Of a DNA stretch of 64,000 nucleotides, positions 7,652-18,862 are shown piece after piece. The notes under the pieces are model-generated. The model was not told where the DNA came from, ran no database searches, and was given only the letters and a program-made list of their open reading frames with translations. Origin of the DNA: Eikenella longinqua (GTDB lineage: Bacteria; Pseudomonadota; Gammaproteobacteria; Burkholderiales; Neisseriaceae). Location: the NCBI RefSeq assembly GCF_001648355.1, contig NZ_LXSL01000011.1:228102-292101 (forward strand). The letters run 5' to 3'. How positions within the stretch are numbered: the stretch's first letter is position 1; every line of letters begins with the position of its first letter. The position numbers and the translations under genes were made by a program.

Positions 7652-7817
7652 CTAGGGCGAACTGACCATTTGAAATGAGTCGGTTTTTGGCACAGAAAAT
7701 GCCGGATTCAAGGCAAAAAGCACAGCAAGATTGGACATCTTGCGAGCATTTTTAACGCAGAAGGCGGCGTTTTATGGGACAAAATACCGCCGTTATCAAA
7801 TTGTCAATTCGCCCTAG
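7652..7817. mobile_element. 166-bp near-palindromic foldback element (MITE-like)
   Basis: The two ends are 22-base inverted repeats differing at 2 positions: CTAGGGCGAACTGACCATTTGA (7652-7672 region) and the reverse complement at 7796-7817. Both outer 4-mers are CTAG, which could be a target duplication of the IS5-group type. Inner parts of the two halves also pair (the CGGCATTTTC and GGCGTTTTAT blocks), and the centre is a 7-bp dyad GCAAGAT/ATCTTGC at 7725-7743. No transposase is present. The right end carries TTGACA facing ubiU. Confidence 0.65.
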
Positions 7818-8013
7818 GCATTCTAGGGGCATTGCCCGGCCTCAGCGCTGATTTAAGTCAAGCCTGCGGAAAGCAGATATAGTTGGTTTTGCGGAAACAC
7901 GCCCCCGCTCGTTTGCATGCAACCTTTGGCTTGAGGCTACCTGAAAACGCAATCTTCAATGCAGCGCAACGAGCAAGGCAAACTTTGCGCCGCCCAAGGC
8001 TTCCCGCCCGCTT

Positions 8014-8082
8014 GCGAGCCGCAGGCAGCACAGGAGTACGGCAAGGCGAGCTAACAGCAAAAGTTAAGTTGGTTCGCTATAT
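8014..8082. repeat. Diverged Correia-like repeat remnant
   Basis: The reverse strand reads CTCGCCTTGCCGTACT (with interruptions), then CTGCCTGCGGCTCG. This parallels the core of the two Correia-type elements at 19843 and 46565 (CTCGCCTTGCCGTACT, CTGTCTGCGGCTTCG). The end at 8082 has CGCTATA in place of CACTATA. A possible other end is TATAGTTGG at 7878. Confidence 0.4.
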
Positions 8083-8212
8083 ATTTTTCAGGTAGCCTCC
8101 CGCCGCCAGGCAGGATGCAGTAAAATCACGCCCAATTTTTGTTTACTCGGCAGCCTCTCTGCCAAGCCGCCCGAGGCTACCTGAAAATCCATCTTCACTT
8201 TAAAGAGACACC

Positions 8213-11113
<2,901 letters not shown>

Positions 11114-11131
11114 ATTATTTCGTTCTAATCA

Positions 11132-11166
11132 AAGGCTACCTGAAAAAATTTTCAGGTAGCCTTTTC
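11132..11166 (+). terminator. DUS-pair terminator after alaS
   Basis: AAAGGCTACCTGAAAAAATTTTCAGGTAGCCTTTT: two DUS facing with almost no loop, then a T run, 20 bases after the alaS stop. Confidence 0.85.
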
Positions 11167-11249
11167 CTTGCCCGCCATCCCTCCCTCCAAGCACAACCGC
11201 CATTTTTGCAAAGCCGCCACACTTATCCCGCAACAAACTTTTACAAAAC

Positions 11250-11278
11250 TTCAAGAAACTAGCAAAATCGTGTATCAT
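11250..11278 (+). promoter_or_regulatory. Candidate sigma-70 promoter of pip
   Basis: TTCAAG (11250-11255), 17 bases, TATCAT (11273-11278), about 115 bases before the pip ATG. It is the best match in the 280-base gap. Confidence 0.4.
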
Positions 11279-11393
11279 TCACATCACCGATACGCTGGCG
11301 GCTGTCCGAGCGGGCGGCAAACGGCATATCGATTAAGCAGTTCGTTTAGGCAATACCGACATTCCGTTTGAAATTTGAATTAAGGAGAAAACT

Positions 11394-12335
11394 ATGTTGT
11401 ATCCGATTCAAGAACCCATCCGCAGCGGCATGCTGCCCGTATCCGAGCTCCACACAATCTATTGGGAAGAAAGCGGCAACCCCGCCGGCATTCCCGTCAT
11501 CTTCCTGCACGGCGGCCCCGGCGCAGGCTCCAGCCCCGCCTGCCGAGGCTTTTTCAATCCCGAAAAATACCGCATCATCATCATCGATCAGCGCGGCAGC
11601 GGCAAATCCACCCCCTATGCCGAAACCCGCGACAACACCACCTGGGATTTGGTGGAAGACATTGAAAAAGTGCGCAAAATGCTCGGCATCGATACCTGGC
11701 TAGTATTCGGCGGCTCATGGGGCAGCACCCTCGCCCTGGCCTATGCCGAAACCCATCCCGACCGCGTGCGCGGCCTCGTGCTGAGAGGCATCTTCCTTTG
11801 CCGCCAGATTGAAATCAACTGGCTGAGCGAAGAAGGCGGCGTGAGCATGATTTACCCCGAACAATGGCAGCGCTACCTCGCCGCCGTGCCGCCCGAGCAG
11901 CGCGCCGGCTCGCTGGTGGAAGCCTACTACTGGATGCTCAATTCGCCCGATCCCGCCGTACACCTGCCCGCCGCCAAAGCCTGGGCCGATTGGGAAAGCT
12001 GGCTGATTTGGTTCGACCCCAAACCGGTAGATGAAGACCCGCAGGCCTCCCTCGCCATCGCCCGCTTCGAAAACTACTATTTCGTACACCAAGGCTGGCT
12101 GCAAGGCGACAAATCCATCTTGGCCAACGCCCACAAAATCCAGCATATTCCCACCATCATCGTGCAAGGCCGCTACGACCTCTGCACCCCCACCCGCAGC
12201 GCGTGGGATTTGAAACAGGCATTGCCGCAGGCCGATTTGCGCATCATCCAAAGCGGCCACTATGCGCAAAACCCCGCCATCGCCGAAGCCCTGGTGCAAG
12301 CCACCGACGAATTCGCCGAACGGCTCGGCGGCTAA
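11394..12335 (+). CDS. pip: Proline iminopeptidase
   Basis: 313 residues of the alpha/beta-hydrolase S33 family. HGGPGAGSS (about residue 39) forms the oxyanion region, GGSWGS (about 106-111) holds the nucleophile Ser, and Asp in QGRYDLCTP (about 262) and His in QSGHYA (about 285) complete the triad. The enzyme releases N-terminal proline from peptides, and the family is well known from N. gonorrhoeae. AAGGAGAA lies 5 bases before the ATG. It is monocistronic, with its own promoter and a DUS-pair terminator. No signal peptide, so it is probably cytosolic. Confidence 0.95.
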   Translation: MLYPIQEPIRSGMLPVSELHTIYWEESGNPAGIPVIFLHGGPGAGSSPACRGFFNPEKYRIIIIDQRGSGKSTPYAETRDNTTWDLVEDIEKVRKMLGIDTWLVFGGSWGSTLALAYAETHPDRVRGLVLRGIFLCRQIEINWLSEEGGVSMIYPEQWQRYLAAVPPEQRAGSLVEAYYWMLNSPDPAVHLPAAKAWADWESWLIWFDPKPVDEDPQASLAIARFENYYFVHQGWLQGDKSILANAHKIQHIPTIIVQGRYDLCTPTRSAWDLKQALPQADLRIIQSGHYAQNPAIAEALVQATDEFAERLGG

Positions 12336-12361
12336 CACTCCCCGCCTAAACCGTTCGCGAT

Positions 12362-12394
12362 GCAGGCTACCTGAAAATTTCAGGTAGCCTTTTT
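12362..12394 (+). terminator. DUS-pair terminator after pip
   Basis: AGGCTACCTGAAAATTTCAGGTAGCCTTTTTT, a tight hairpin followed by a run of T. Confidence 0.85.
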
Positions 12395-12569
12395 TCGCCT
12401 ACTCTTTTTCAGGTAGCCCCTTCCGCCCCTTCCACAACCCGGCACAGCCTTGATACAAATCAGAAAAGGCTACCTGAAAATCAAACGATCCTGCTTCAAA
12501 GCCCGCAGCAAAAGGAATAAAATTTCCCCAAAGCTTCCCAACCCAACCAACCCGTTTAAGGAGAAGAAG

Positions 12570-13064
12570 ATGCGTAGAACCAAACCCTTTGCCCTCGTGT
12601 GCGCCGCCCTGCTTTCCGCCCCCGCCCTGGCCGACAACCTCACCAAAACCCTGCCCGGCGACCTCACCGTGGAGCAGGCGCAGGCCGTGGTGCAGGCTTC
12701 TATCGCCAAAGCGCGCGAAATCAAAGTGCCGATGAACATTGCCGTGATGGATGCCGGCGGCAACCTGAAAGCCTTCGTGCGCATGGACGACGCCTTTATC
12801 GGCAGCATCGACGTGGCCACCCGCAAAGCCCGCACCGCGCGCTATTTCAATATGTCCACTCGCGACCTAGGCAAAGCCTCGCAGCCCGGCGGCGAGCTCT
12901 ACGGCATCGAAGTCACCAACGGCGGCCTGGTGATTTTTGCCGGCGGCGAACTGCTGGTTGACCGCTCCGGCACCATCGTCGGCAGCATCGGCGTGAGCGG
13001 CGGCTCGGTAGACGAAGACGAAAGCGTGGCCAAAGCCGGCGCCGCCGCCCTGCCGCGCAGATAG
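12570..13064 (+). CDS. Exported GlcG/HbpS-family heme-binding-like protein
   Basis: 164 residues. MRRTKPFALVCAALLSAPALA is a clear signal peptide with cleavage after ALA. The mature part is one GlcG/HbpS (DUF336) domain: LTVEQAQAVVQASIAKA, MNIAVMDAGGNLKAF and the Gly-rich end GSIGVSGGS. HbpS-like proteins bind heme or act as redox sensors; which applies here is unknown. The ATG at 12570 has AAGGAGAAG just before it and begins the signal peptide. The open frame running 40 codons further upstream is not coding. Confidence 0.8.
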   Translation: MRRTKPFALVCAALLSAPALADNLTKTLPGDLTVEQAQAVVQASIAKAREIKVPMNIAVMDAGGNLKAFVRMDDAFIGSIDVATRKARTARYFNMSTRDLGKASQPGGELYGIEVTNGGLVIFAGGELLVDRSGTIVGSIGVSGGSVDEDESVAKAGAAALPRR

Positions 13065-13083
13065 CCGCAATAGTTTTGCCCCA

Positions 13084-13114
13084 CAGCCTGCCCGCCCCGG
13101 CAGGCTGTTTTGTT
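13084..13114 (+). terminator. Rho-independent terminator without DUS
   Basis: CAGCCTGCC - CGCCCC - GGCAGGCTG, then TTTTGTTT, 20 bases after the GlcG-like gene. The stem is 9 perfect base pairs. Confidence 0.9.
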
Positions 13115-13139
13115 TCCCCTTGCCGCGGCCGGTTTGGTT

Positions 13140-13145
13140 TACAAT
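13140..13145 (+). promoter_or_regulatory. Candidate -10 box of ubiD
   Basis: TACAAT about 75 bases before ubiD, directly after the preceding terminator. The -35 is not obvious. An inverted DUS pair (about 13161-13200) lies between it and the start and could attenuate. Confidence 0.35.
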
Positions 13146-13219
13146 GGCCGTCGTTCGTTCAGGCTACCTGAAAACTGCCAAACCATTTTTCAGGTAGCCT
13201 CTTTAGGAAACAATCAACC

Positions 13220-14698
13220 ATGAAATACCAAGACCTTCGCGATTTTATCGCCATGCTCGAGCAGCAGGGCAAACTCAAACGCATCGCCCACCCCGTTTCC
13301 CCGCATTTGGAAATAACCGAAATCACCGACCGCGTGCTGCGTGCCGAAGGACCGGCGTTGCTGTTTGAAAACCCGATTAAGCCCGACGGTACGCGCTATG
13401 ATTATCCCGTGTTGGCGAACCTGTTCGGCACGCCCGAACGCGTGGCGATGGGCATGGGCGCGGACAGCGTGTCCAAGCTGCGCGAAATCGGGCAGACGCT
13501 GGCGTATCTGAAAGAACCCGAGCCGCCCAAAGGCATTAAAGACGCGTTTTCCAAGCTGCCGCTCTTGAAAGACATTTGGAGCATGGCACCGAACGTGGTG
13601 AAAAACGCGCCGTGTCAGCAAATCGTGTGGGAAGGTGAAGACGTTGATTTGTATCAGCTTCCGATTCAGCGCTGCTGGCCGGAAGACGTTGCGCCACTGG
13701 TAACATGGGGCTTGACCGTAACGCGCGGGCCGCACAAAAAACGCCAGAACTTGGGCATTTACCGTCAGCAGCTGATTGCGAAAAACAAGCTGATTATGCG
13801 CTGGCTGGCGCATCGCGGCGGCGCGTTGGATTATCAGGCGTTCCGCCGCGAAAACCCCGACACGCCGTATCCCGTCGCCGTCGTGCTCGGTTGCGACCCT
13901 GCCACCATTTTGGGCGCGGTAACGCCTGTTCCCGATACTTTGAGCGAATACCAGTTTGCCGGCCTGCTGCGCGGTTCGCGGACGGAACTGGTGAAATGTA
14001 TCGGCAGCGATTTGCAAGTGCCCGCCCGCGCAGAAATCGTGCTGGAAGGCGTGATTCATCCGAACGAAACCGCGCTGGAAGGCCCATACGGCGACCACAC
14101 CGGCTATTACAACGAGCAGGATTATTTCCCCGTGTTCACGGTCGAGCGCATCACCATGCGCGAAAACCCGATTTACCACTCCACCTACACGGGCAAACCG
14201 CCCGACGAACCCGCCGTCTTGGGCGTGGCGTTGAACGAAGTGTTCGTGCCGCTCTTGCAAAAGCAGTTCCCCGAAATCACCGATTTCTACCTGCCGCCCG
14301 AAGGCTGCTCCTACCGCATGGCGGTGGTCAGCATGAAAAAACAGTACGCCGGACACGCCAAGCGCGTGATGATGGGCTGCTGGTCGTTCCTGCGCCAGTT
14401 CATGTACACCAAATTCATCATCGTGGTGGATGACGATGTGGACGTGCGCGACTGGAAGGAAGTCATCTGGGCCATCACCACGCGCATGGATCCCGTGCGG
14501 GATACGGTGCTGGTGGAAAACACGCCGATTGATTATTTGGATTTTGCCAGCCCCGTCAGCGGACTCGGCGGCAAAATGGGCTTGGACGCGACCAACAAAT
14601 GGCCAGGCGAAACCGACCGCGAATGGGGACGGGTAATCCAAAAAGACCCGGCGGTTACGGCGAAGATTGATGCGATTTGGGGGGAGTTGGGGTTGTAG
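13220..14698 (+). CDS. ubiD: 4-hydroxy-3-polyprenylbenzoate decarboxylase UbiD
   Basis: 492 residues, full family length, with typical blocks MKYQDLRDFIAMLEQQGKL at the start, GLTVTRGP, LEGPYGDHTGYYNEQDYFPV (about 290) and GLGGKMGLDATNKW near the end. It is a prenylated-FMN enzyme that removes the carboxyl group of the polyprenyl-hydroxybenzoate intermediate of ubiquinone; it needs UbiX for its cofactor, which is not in this window. AGGAAACA precedes the ATG. The gene contains no DUS of any dialect despite its length. Confidence 0.96.
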   Translation: MKYQDLRDFIAMLEQQGKLKRIAHPVSPHLEITEITDRVLRAEGPALLFENPIKPDGTRYDYPVLANLFGTPERVAMGMGADSVSKLREIGQTLAYLKEPEPPKGIKDAFSKLPLLKDIWSMAPNVVKNAPCQQIVWEGEDVDLYQLPIQRCWPEDVAPLVTWGLTVTRGPHKKRQNLGIYRQQLIAKNKLIMRWLAHRGGALDYQAFRRENPDTPYPVAVVLGCDPATILGAVTPVPDTLSEYQFAGLLRGSRTELVKCIGSDLQVPARAEIVLEGVIHPNETALEGPYGDHTGYYNEQDYFPVFTVERITMRENPIYHSTYTGKPPDEPAVLGVALNEVFVPLLQKQFPEITDFYLPPEGCSYRMAVVSMKKQYAGHAKRVMMGCWSFLRQFMYTKFIIVVDDDVDVRDWKEVIWAITTRMDPVRDTVLVENTPIDYLDFASPVSGLGGKMGLDATNKWPGETDREWGRVIQKDPAVTAKIDAIWGELGL

Positions 14699-14896
14699 AT
14701 GATGAGTGCCTTATCCAAAATATCGGAGCTGCTCGGCGGTTTGGGCGAACTGCTGCTTGCCGCACGGGACAGCGTTCGCCAATGGCAACGGGATTGGAAA
14801 CAAGGGCAGTTATCCGAAGGCAGCAAGGTGCTGATTGGCGTTTGGCTGGCAGCGGCTTTGCTGCTGGCCTTGATGTGTGCCAACCTGCTGCTTTGA
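14699..14896 (+). CDS. Small single-pass membrane protein
   Basis: 65 residues (or 64 from the second ATG at 14702). The start abuts the ubiD stop (TAGATG), which suggests translational coupling. It has an amphipathic N-terminal half and a hydrophobic helix, VLIGVWLAAALLLALMCANL, at the C-terminus. I know no family. A link with ubiquinone synthesis is only suggested by the coupling. Confidence 0.55.
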   Translation: MMSALSKISELLGGLGELLLAARDSVRQWQRDWKQGQLSEGSKVLIGVWLAAALLLALMCANLLL

Positions 14897-14910
14897 ATTG
14901 TGAAACGGCA

Positions 14911-14953
14911 GGGGCTACCTGAAAACAGCAATACATTTTTCAGGTAGCCTCTA
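14911..14953 (+). terminator. DUS-pair hairpin after the small membrane gene
   Basis: GGGCTACCTGAAAA and TTTTTCAGGTAGCC with a 9-12-base loop, 15 bases after the stop. Confidence 0.7.
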
Positions 14954-14998
14954 TACCCTGCCCAAAGGCTACCTGAAAATCCCAAATCCCAAAAACAC

Positions 14999-15646
14999 AT
15001 GATCCCCGACCTTTTCCCCGCCTCCGCCGACCCGCATACCAACCTGCTCCCCTGCGACGGCATCCTCAACGACCACGGCATCATCTTTACCCCCGCCGAA
15101 GCCGATGCCTGCCTGCACACCCTGCTGCACGAAATCCCGTGGCGGCACGACCAAGTGCGGCTCTACGGCAAAACCATCACCACCGCCCGCCAAACCGCGT
15201 GGTACGGCGAAGCCGGCGCGGCCTACACCTATTCCGGCATCACGCGCCAGCCCCTGCCGTGGACAACCTTCCTGCTGCGGCTGAAAGAACGCGTCGAGCA
15301 GCATCTGCACGCCGTCAGCCCCACCCTTTTCAACACCTGCCTGCTCAACCGCTACCGCCACGGCGGCGAAGGCATGGGCTGGCACAGCGACGACGAAGCC
15401 GAATTGGGCACAAACACCGTCATCGCCTCCCTCAGCTTCGGCGCCACCCGCAAATTTGCCTTCCGCCACAACCAAACCCGTGAAAAACGCGAAATCCTGC
15501 TGCACCACGGCCAGCTCGTCGTGATGCGCGGCGAAACCCAACATCACTGGCAGCACGCCGTGATGAAAAGCAGCAAAATCAGCGAAGAACGCGTGAGCCT
15601 CACGTTCCGCATCTATGTGGGCAAAGACGCCAGCCCGCTGCGCTGA
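14999..15646 (+). CDS. AlkB-like 2-oxoglutarate/Fe(II) dioxygenase
   Basis: 215 residues. It has the AlkB signature NRYRHGGEGMGWHSDDE (about 118-134; Fe ligands H and D of HxD), SLSFGATRKFAFR, the distal HHWQHAV with a His ligand, and the 2-oxoglutarate-binding RVSLTFR near the end. Such enzymes remove N-alkyl lesions from DNA or RNA bases. It is closer in size and pattern to the ALKBH2/3-like bacterial group than to E. coli AlkB. The role is inferred from the family. No Shine-Dalgarno is obvious; an Eikenella DUS lies 18 bases upstream. Confidence 0.87.
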   Translation: MIPDLFPASADPHTNLLPCDGILNDHGIIFTPAEADACLHTLLHEIPWRHDQVRLYGKTITTARQTAWYGEAGAAYTYSGITRQPLPWTTFLLRLKERVEQHLHAVSPTLFNTCLLNRYRHGGEGMGWHSDDEAELGTNTVIASLSFGATRKFAFRHNQTREKREILLHHGQLVVMRGETQHHWQHAVMKSSKISEERVSLTFRIYVGKDASPLR

Positions 15647-15802
15647 AGCCAAGCTTTATCAGGTAGCCTGTTGCCCCGCCAATCGCCGGTGTAGAATGCC
15701 GCACAAGAATACTTCCCGCGCCCTTTCAGGCTACCTGAAACCCGCCAGGCCAGTTTCCGCCAAGCCAAGTCCGCCCCAATCCGCCTCTTCAGGAAAACCG
15801 CC

Positions 15803-16612
15803 ATGCTGAAAATCCAAGATGCCGTGAGCGAAACCCTGCTGATCCCGCTCTACATGAAATACCTCGACGCGCAAGAGCCCGCGCCCATCCTCAACGACCC
15901 CGCCGCAGCACGCCTTGTGCCGCAAATCGACTACGACTTCTCCAAATTCCGCCACGCCCGCAACAGCCGCGTCGGCACCGCCCTGCGCGCCCGCTATTTC
16001 GACCAAGTGGTCGCCGACTTCATCCGCCGCAAGCCCGAAGCCGTGGCCGTAATCATCGGCTGCGGGCTCGACAGCCGCCGCGAGCGCCTCGGCGAAGCCG
16101 CCGCCCACACCCCCTTCTACCAGCTCGACCTGCCCGACGTAATCGCCCTGCGCGAAAAGCTGCTGCCCCCGCTGCCCAACGAAACCCTGCTCGCCGCCTC
16201 CGCCTTCAACACCGGCTGGATGGACGACCTGCGCCAACGCCATCCGCATTCCCCCTTCCTCTTCGTGCTCGAAGGCGTGCTGATGTATTTCAGCGAAAAC
16301 CAAGTGCGCACCCTGTTTCAAAACCTCGCCCGGCGCTTCCCCGGCGGCGAGATCGCCTTCGACGTGGCCGGCAGCTTCATGGTGCAGAATTCCGACAAAC
16401 ACGACTCGCTCAAACACGCCCGCGCCCGCTTCGATTTTGCCTGCGACGATGACCGGCAAATGGAAGCCTGGGTCGACAACCTGCACCTCGTCTCCGCCAA
16501 ACACATAACCGACTTCCCCGCCGCCCGCCACATCGGCTTTTCCTACTGGCTGATGAGCATCATCCCGAAAATCCGCAATTCCTACCGCCTGCTGCACTAC
16601 CGCATCGCCTAA
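15803..16612 (+). CDS. SAM-dependent methyltransferase, leucine carboxymethyltransferase (LCM) family
   Basis: 269 residues. An Asp/Gly-rich SAM site IIGCGLDSRRERLG (about 81-94), then FYQLDLPDVIALREKLL and the LCM hallmark FVLEGVLMYFSENQVRTLF (about 155-173). Bacterial members methylate small molecules such as polyketide-type hydroxyls or carboxyls; the substrate here is unknown. It stands alone, with DUS copies before and after it. AGGAAAACCGCC precedes the ATG. Confidence 0.8.
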   Translation: MLKIQDAVSETLLIPLYMKYLDAQEPAPILNDPAAARLVPQIDYDFSKFRHARNSRVGTALRARYFDQVVADFIRRKPEAVAVIIGCGLDSRRERLGEAAAHTPFYQLDLPDVIALREKLLPPLPNETLLAASAFNTGWMDDLRQRHPHSPFLFVLEGVLMYFSENQVRTLFQNLARRFPGGEIAFDVAGSFMVQNSDKHDSLKHARARFDFACDDDRQMEAWVDNLHLVSAKHITDFPAARHIGFSYWLMSIIPKIRNSYRLLHYRIA

Positions 16613-16644
16613 GCCGTGCACACGCGAAAAGGCTGCACGCGAAA

Positions 16645-16686
16645 AGGCTACCTGAAAAATAATCAGCTTATTTTTCAGGTAGCCTC
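16645..16686 (+). terminator. DUS-pair terminator after the methyltransferase
   Basis: AAAGGCTACCTGAAAAATAATC and TTATTTTTCAGGTAGCCT pair through about 18 bases with a short loop. Confidence 0.75.
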
Positions 16687-17050
16687 ATTTACATCCTGCT
16701 GCGGCAAACCAAGCTTTGCCAAATCAAGCCATTTGGCAGAAACATCCTGCCCGCACGCCCAAGCGGGCACGCCGTATCGTTTGCATCCGCCTCCCCGCTA
16801 GCGGCCTGAATCGGCGGGCTAATTTTCTAGCCAACCGCCAATCGGCTGTTGCCCGCTGCCGCTGCCGTTGCTATACTCATTTCCCGATTAATGAAATAAA
16901 TCTGCGGCCGACATCCATCCGGCCGGCCATACCCAGCTAAAGCCCTTATTTCTCCACATCGGGCGCTACACCGGCGCAATCAGGGGAAATCGGGCTTTGG
17001 CTTTCGTTTTTGGCGGATGCGGATTGAGGCGCAGGAAAGGAGAAAACACT
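16687..17050. other. Geneless leader upstream of the antiporter gene
   Basis: About 360 bases without a credible coding frame. It holds the promoter described at 16849-16877 and a roughly 165-base leader before the antiporter ATG. The leader has GC-rich dyads (CGGCCG..., CCGGCCGG) but no riboswitch I recognise. Confidence 0.5.
16849..16877 (+). promoter_or_regulatory. Candidate sigma-70 promoter of the antiporter-slyX unit
   Basis: TTGCCC (16849-16854), a spacer of 17, TATACT (16872-16877). Confidence 0.5.
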
Positions 17051-18436
17051 ATGAATGCCGTTGTCTTGGCGGTGCTGGTGATGCTGATTTTGTCGGCAGC
17101 GCGGGTACACGTCGTATTGAGCTTGGTGATCGGCGCATTTGTGGGCGGTTTGGCCGCCGGGCTGCCGCTGGCCGATGTAACCGATCCGAACACCCACGAA
17201 GTGATCAGGCAGGGCGTGATCACGCATTTCCAAAGCGGCCTCTCCGGCGGCGCGAAAATTGCGCTCTCCTACGCCATGCTGGGCGCGTTTGCCATGGCCA
17301 TCGCCCACTCCGGCCTGCCTTATCAGCTCGCCGGCATAGTGGTGCGCAAAATGGGCGGTGAAACCCGCCGCGACCAAATTCCCTCCGCCGTAAACGGCAT
17401 CAAATGGGGGCTGATCGGCGCGCTCCTGCTGATGAGCATCATGAGCCAGAACGTGATTCCGATCCACATCGCCTTTATCCCGATGGTGGTGCCGCCGCTG
17501 CTTTTGGTGTTCAACCGCCTGCAAATCGACCGCCGCCTGCTGGCCTGCGTGCTCACCTTCGGCTTGGTGACCACCTATATGTTCCTGCCCTACGGCTTCG
17601 GCGCGATTTTCTTAAACCAAATCCTCTTGGGCAACATCCAGAAAGCCGGCATGAACGTGCAGGGCATCAACGTGATGGAAGCGATGGCGATTCCCGCCGC
17701 CGGCATGCTGGCCGGCCTCTTGCTGGCCTTCATCCACTACCGCAAACCGCGCCACTACACCAACAACCAAGTGGACTTGAGCGCCGAGCAGGCTGCCGAG
17801 CGCGCGCCGAAAATCTCCACCTACCGCAGCGTGGTGGCGATTGTGGCGATTGTGGCTTCCTTCGTGGTGCAATTGGTGTATGACGACGCGCTGCTCTTGG
17901 GCGCGATGGTGGGCTTCGGCGTGTTTATGGCCACCGGCGTGGTGCGCCGCCGCGAAGTGGACGGCGTGTTCGACAGCGGCCTGCGCATGATGGCGATGAT
18001 CGGCTTCATCATGATTGCCGCGCAGGGCTTTGCCGAAGTGATGCAGGCCACCGGCCAGATCAAACCGCTGGTGGACGCCAGCGCCAGCCTGTTTGCCGGC
18101 AGCAAAGGCATGGCCGCGCTGGCCATGCTCGCCGTGGGTCTGCTGGTAACCATGGGCATCGGCAGCTCTTTCTCCACCCTGCCCATCATCACCGCCATTT
18201 ATGTGCCGCTGTGCGTGGGCATGGGCTTCTCGCCGCTGGCCACCGTGGCCATCATCGGCACCGCCGGCGCGCTGGGTGATGCCGGCTCGCCCGCTTCCGA
18301 TTCTACCCTCGGCCCCACCTCCGGCCTGAATGTGGACGGCCAGCACGACCACATCTACGATTCCGTGATCCCCACCTTCATCCACTACAACCTGCCCTTG
18401 ATGGCCGCCGGCTGGATTGCCGCCATGGTGCTGTGA
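17051..18436 (+). CDS. Na+/H+ antiporter-family transporter (YuiF-like)
   Basis: 461 residues with about 11-12 hydrophobic segments. It resembles the bacterial Na+/H+ antiporter 2 family (YuiF-like), which has been variously annotated as Na+/H+ antiporter or amino-acid permease. Conserved-looking stretches are MSQNVIPIHIAFIPMV (about 132-147) and GTAGALGDAGSPASDSTLGPTSGLN near 405-430. Substrate cannot be told from sequence. The ATG at 17051 has AAAGGAGAA before it; the frame is open 18 codons upstream. Its stop overlaps the slyX start. Confidence 0.82.
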   Translation: MNAVVLAVLVMLILSAARVHVVLSLVIGAFVGGLAAGLPLADVTDPNTHEVIRQGVITHFQSGLSGGAKIALSYAMLGAFAMAIAHSGLPYQLAGIVVRKMGGETRRDQIPSAVNGIKWGLIGALLLMSIMSQNVIPIHIAFIPMVVPPLLLVFNRLQIDRRLLACVLTFGLVTTYMFLPYGFGAIFLNQILLGNIQKAGMNVQGINVMEAMAIPAAGMLAGLLLAFIHYRKPRHYTNNQVDLSAEQAAERAPKISTYRSVVAIVAIVASFVVQLVYDDALLLGAMVGFGVFMATGVVRRREVDGVFDSGLRMMAMIGFIMIAAQGFAEVMQATGQIKPLVDASASLFAGSKGMAALAMLAVGLLVTMGIGSSFSTLPIITAIYVPLCVGMGFSPLATVAIIGTAGALGDAGSPASDSTLGPTSGLNVDGQHDHIYDSVIPTFIHYNLPLMAAGWIAAMVL

Positions 18437-18660
18437 TGGAACGCGAAGAACTGGCCGCCCGGCTGGAGGAGCTGGAAATCCAAGCCGCCCTGCAAAACGA
18501 GCTGCTCGACAGCCTGAGCGGCACCGTTGCCCGATTGCAAAAAGATTTGGATTTGCAACAGGCGCAGCTACGGTTGCTCTACGGCCGCCTGCAAGAAAAA
18601 GACGGCGCCAGGCAGAGCCAGCCCTTCAACCCCGCTGCCGAAATCCCGCCGCATTATTGA
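18436..18660 (+). CDS. slyX: SlyX family protein
   Basis: 74 residues of coiled-coil, starting MEREELAARLEELEIQAALQ and ending in a Pro-rich tail, as in SlyX. The function of the family is unknown. The ATG overlaps the antiporter stop (TGATG), so it is translationally coupled. A GTG one codon earlier is in frame, but ATG is preferred. Confidence 0.85.
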   Translation: MEREELAARLEELEIQAALQNELLDSLSGTVARLQKDLDLQQAQLRLLYGRLQEKDGARQSQPFNPAAEIPPHY

Positions 18661-18682
18661 TCACGGCTAAGCGTATCAAGCA

Positions 18683-18720
18683 AAAGGCTACCTGAAAATT
18701 ATTTTTCAGGTAGCCTTTTA
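18683..18720 (+). terminator. DUS-pair terminator after slyX
   Basis: AAAAGGCTACCTGAAAATTATTTTTCAGGTAGCCTTTTA. The stem is about 15 bp with T-run, 23 bases after slyX. Confidence 0.85.
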
Positions 18721-18802
18721 TGCTTACGGCAAGGACGGCAAAGTACAGCGAATTTAAGCTATATCTATTTCACCCAATTACCGAAGCAGCCCGATACAGT
18801 AA

Positions 18803-18836
18803 AGGCTACCTGAAAAATAATTTTCAGGTAGCCTTT
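18803..18836. terminator. DUS-pair terminator after the protease-like gene
   Basis: AAAGGCTACCTGAAAAATAATTTTCAGGTAGCCTTTTT forms a hairpin just beyond the 3' end of the minus-strand gene at 18863. Confidence 0.75.
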
Positions 18837-18862
18837 TTCGATAGAGTGCAGCCAGTAAACCC

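Larger units (their letters stand above)
7626..8212. other. Geneless region between divergent ubiU and alaS
   Basis: No credible coding frame in 587 bases. It contains a 166-bp foldback element (7652-7817), a Correia-like remnant ending near 8082, DUS copies at about 7934, 8088 and 8171, and a TAAAAT -10-like box (8121-8126) that could serve alaS. Confidence 0.7.

Noticed and set aside
7626..7760. FNR/Anr box for ubiU
   Set aside because: I looked for TTGAT-N4-ATCAA and found none. The GCAAGAT/ATCTTGC dyad at 7725-7743 is the centre of the foldback element instead.
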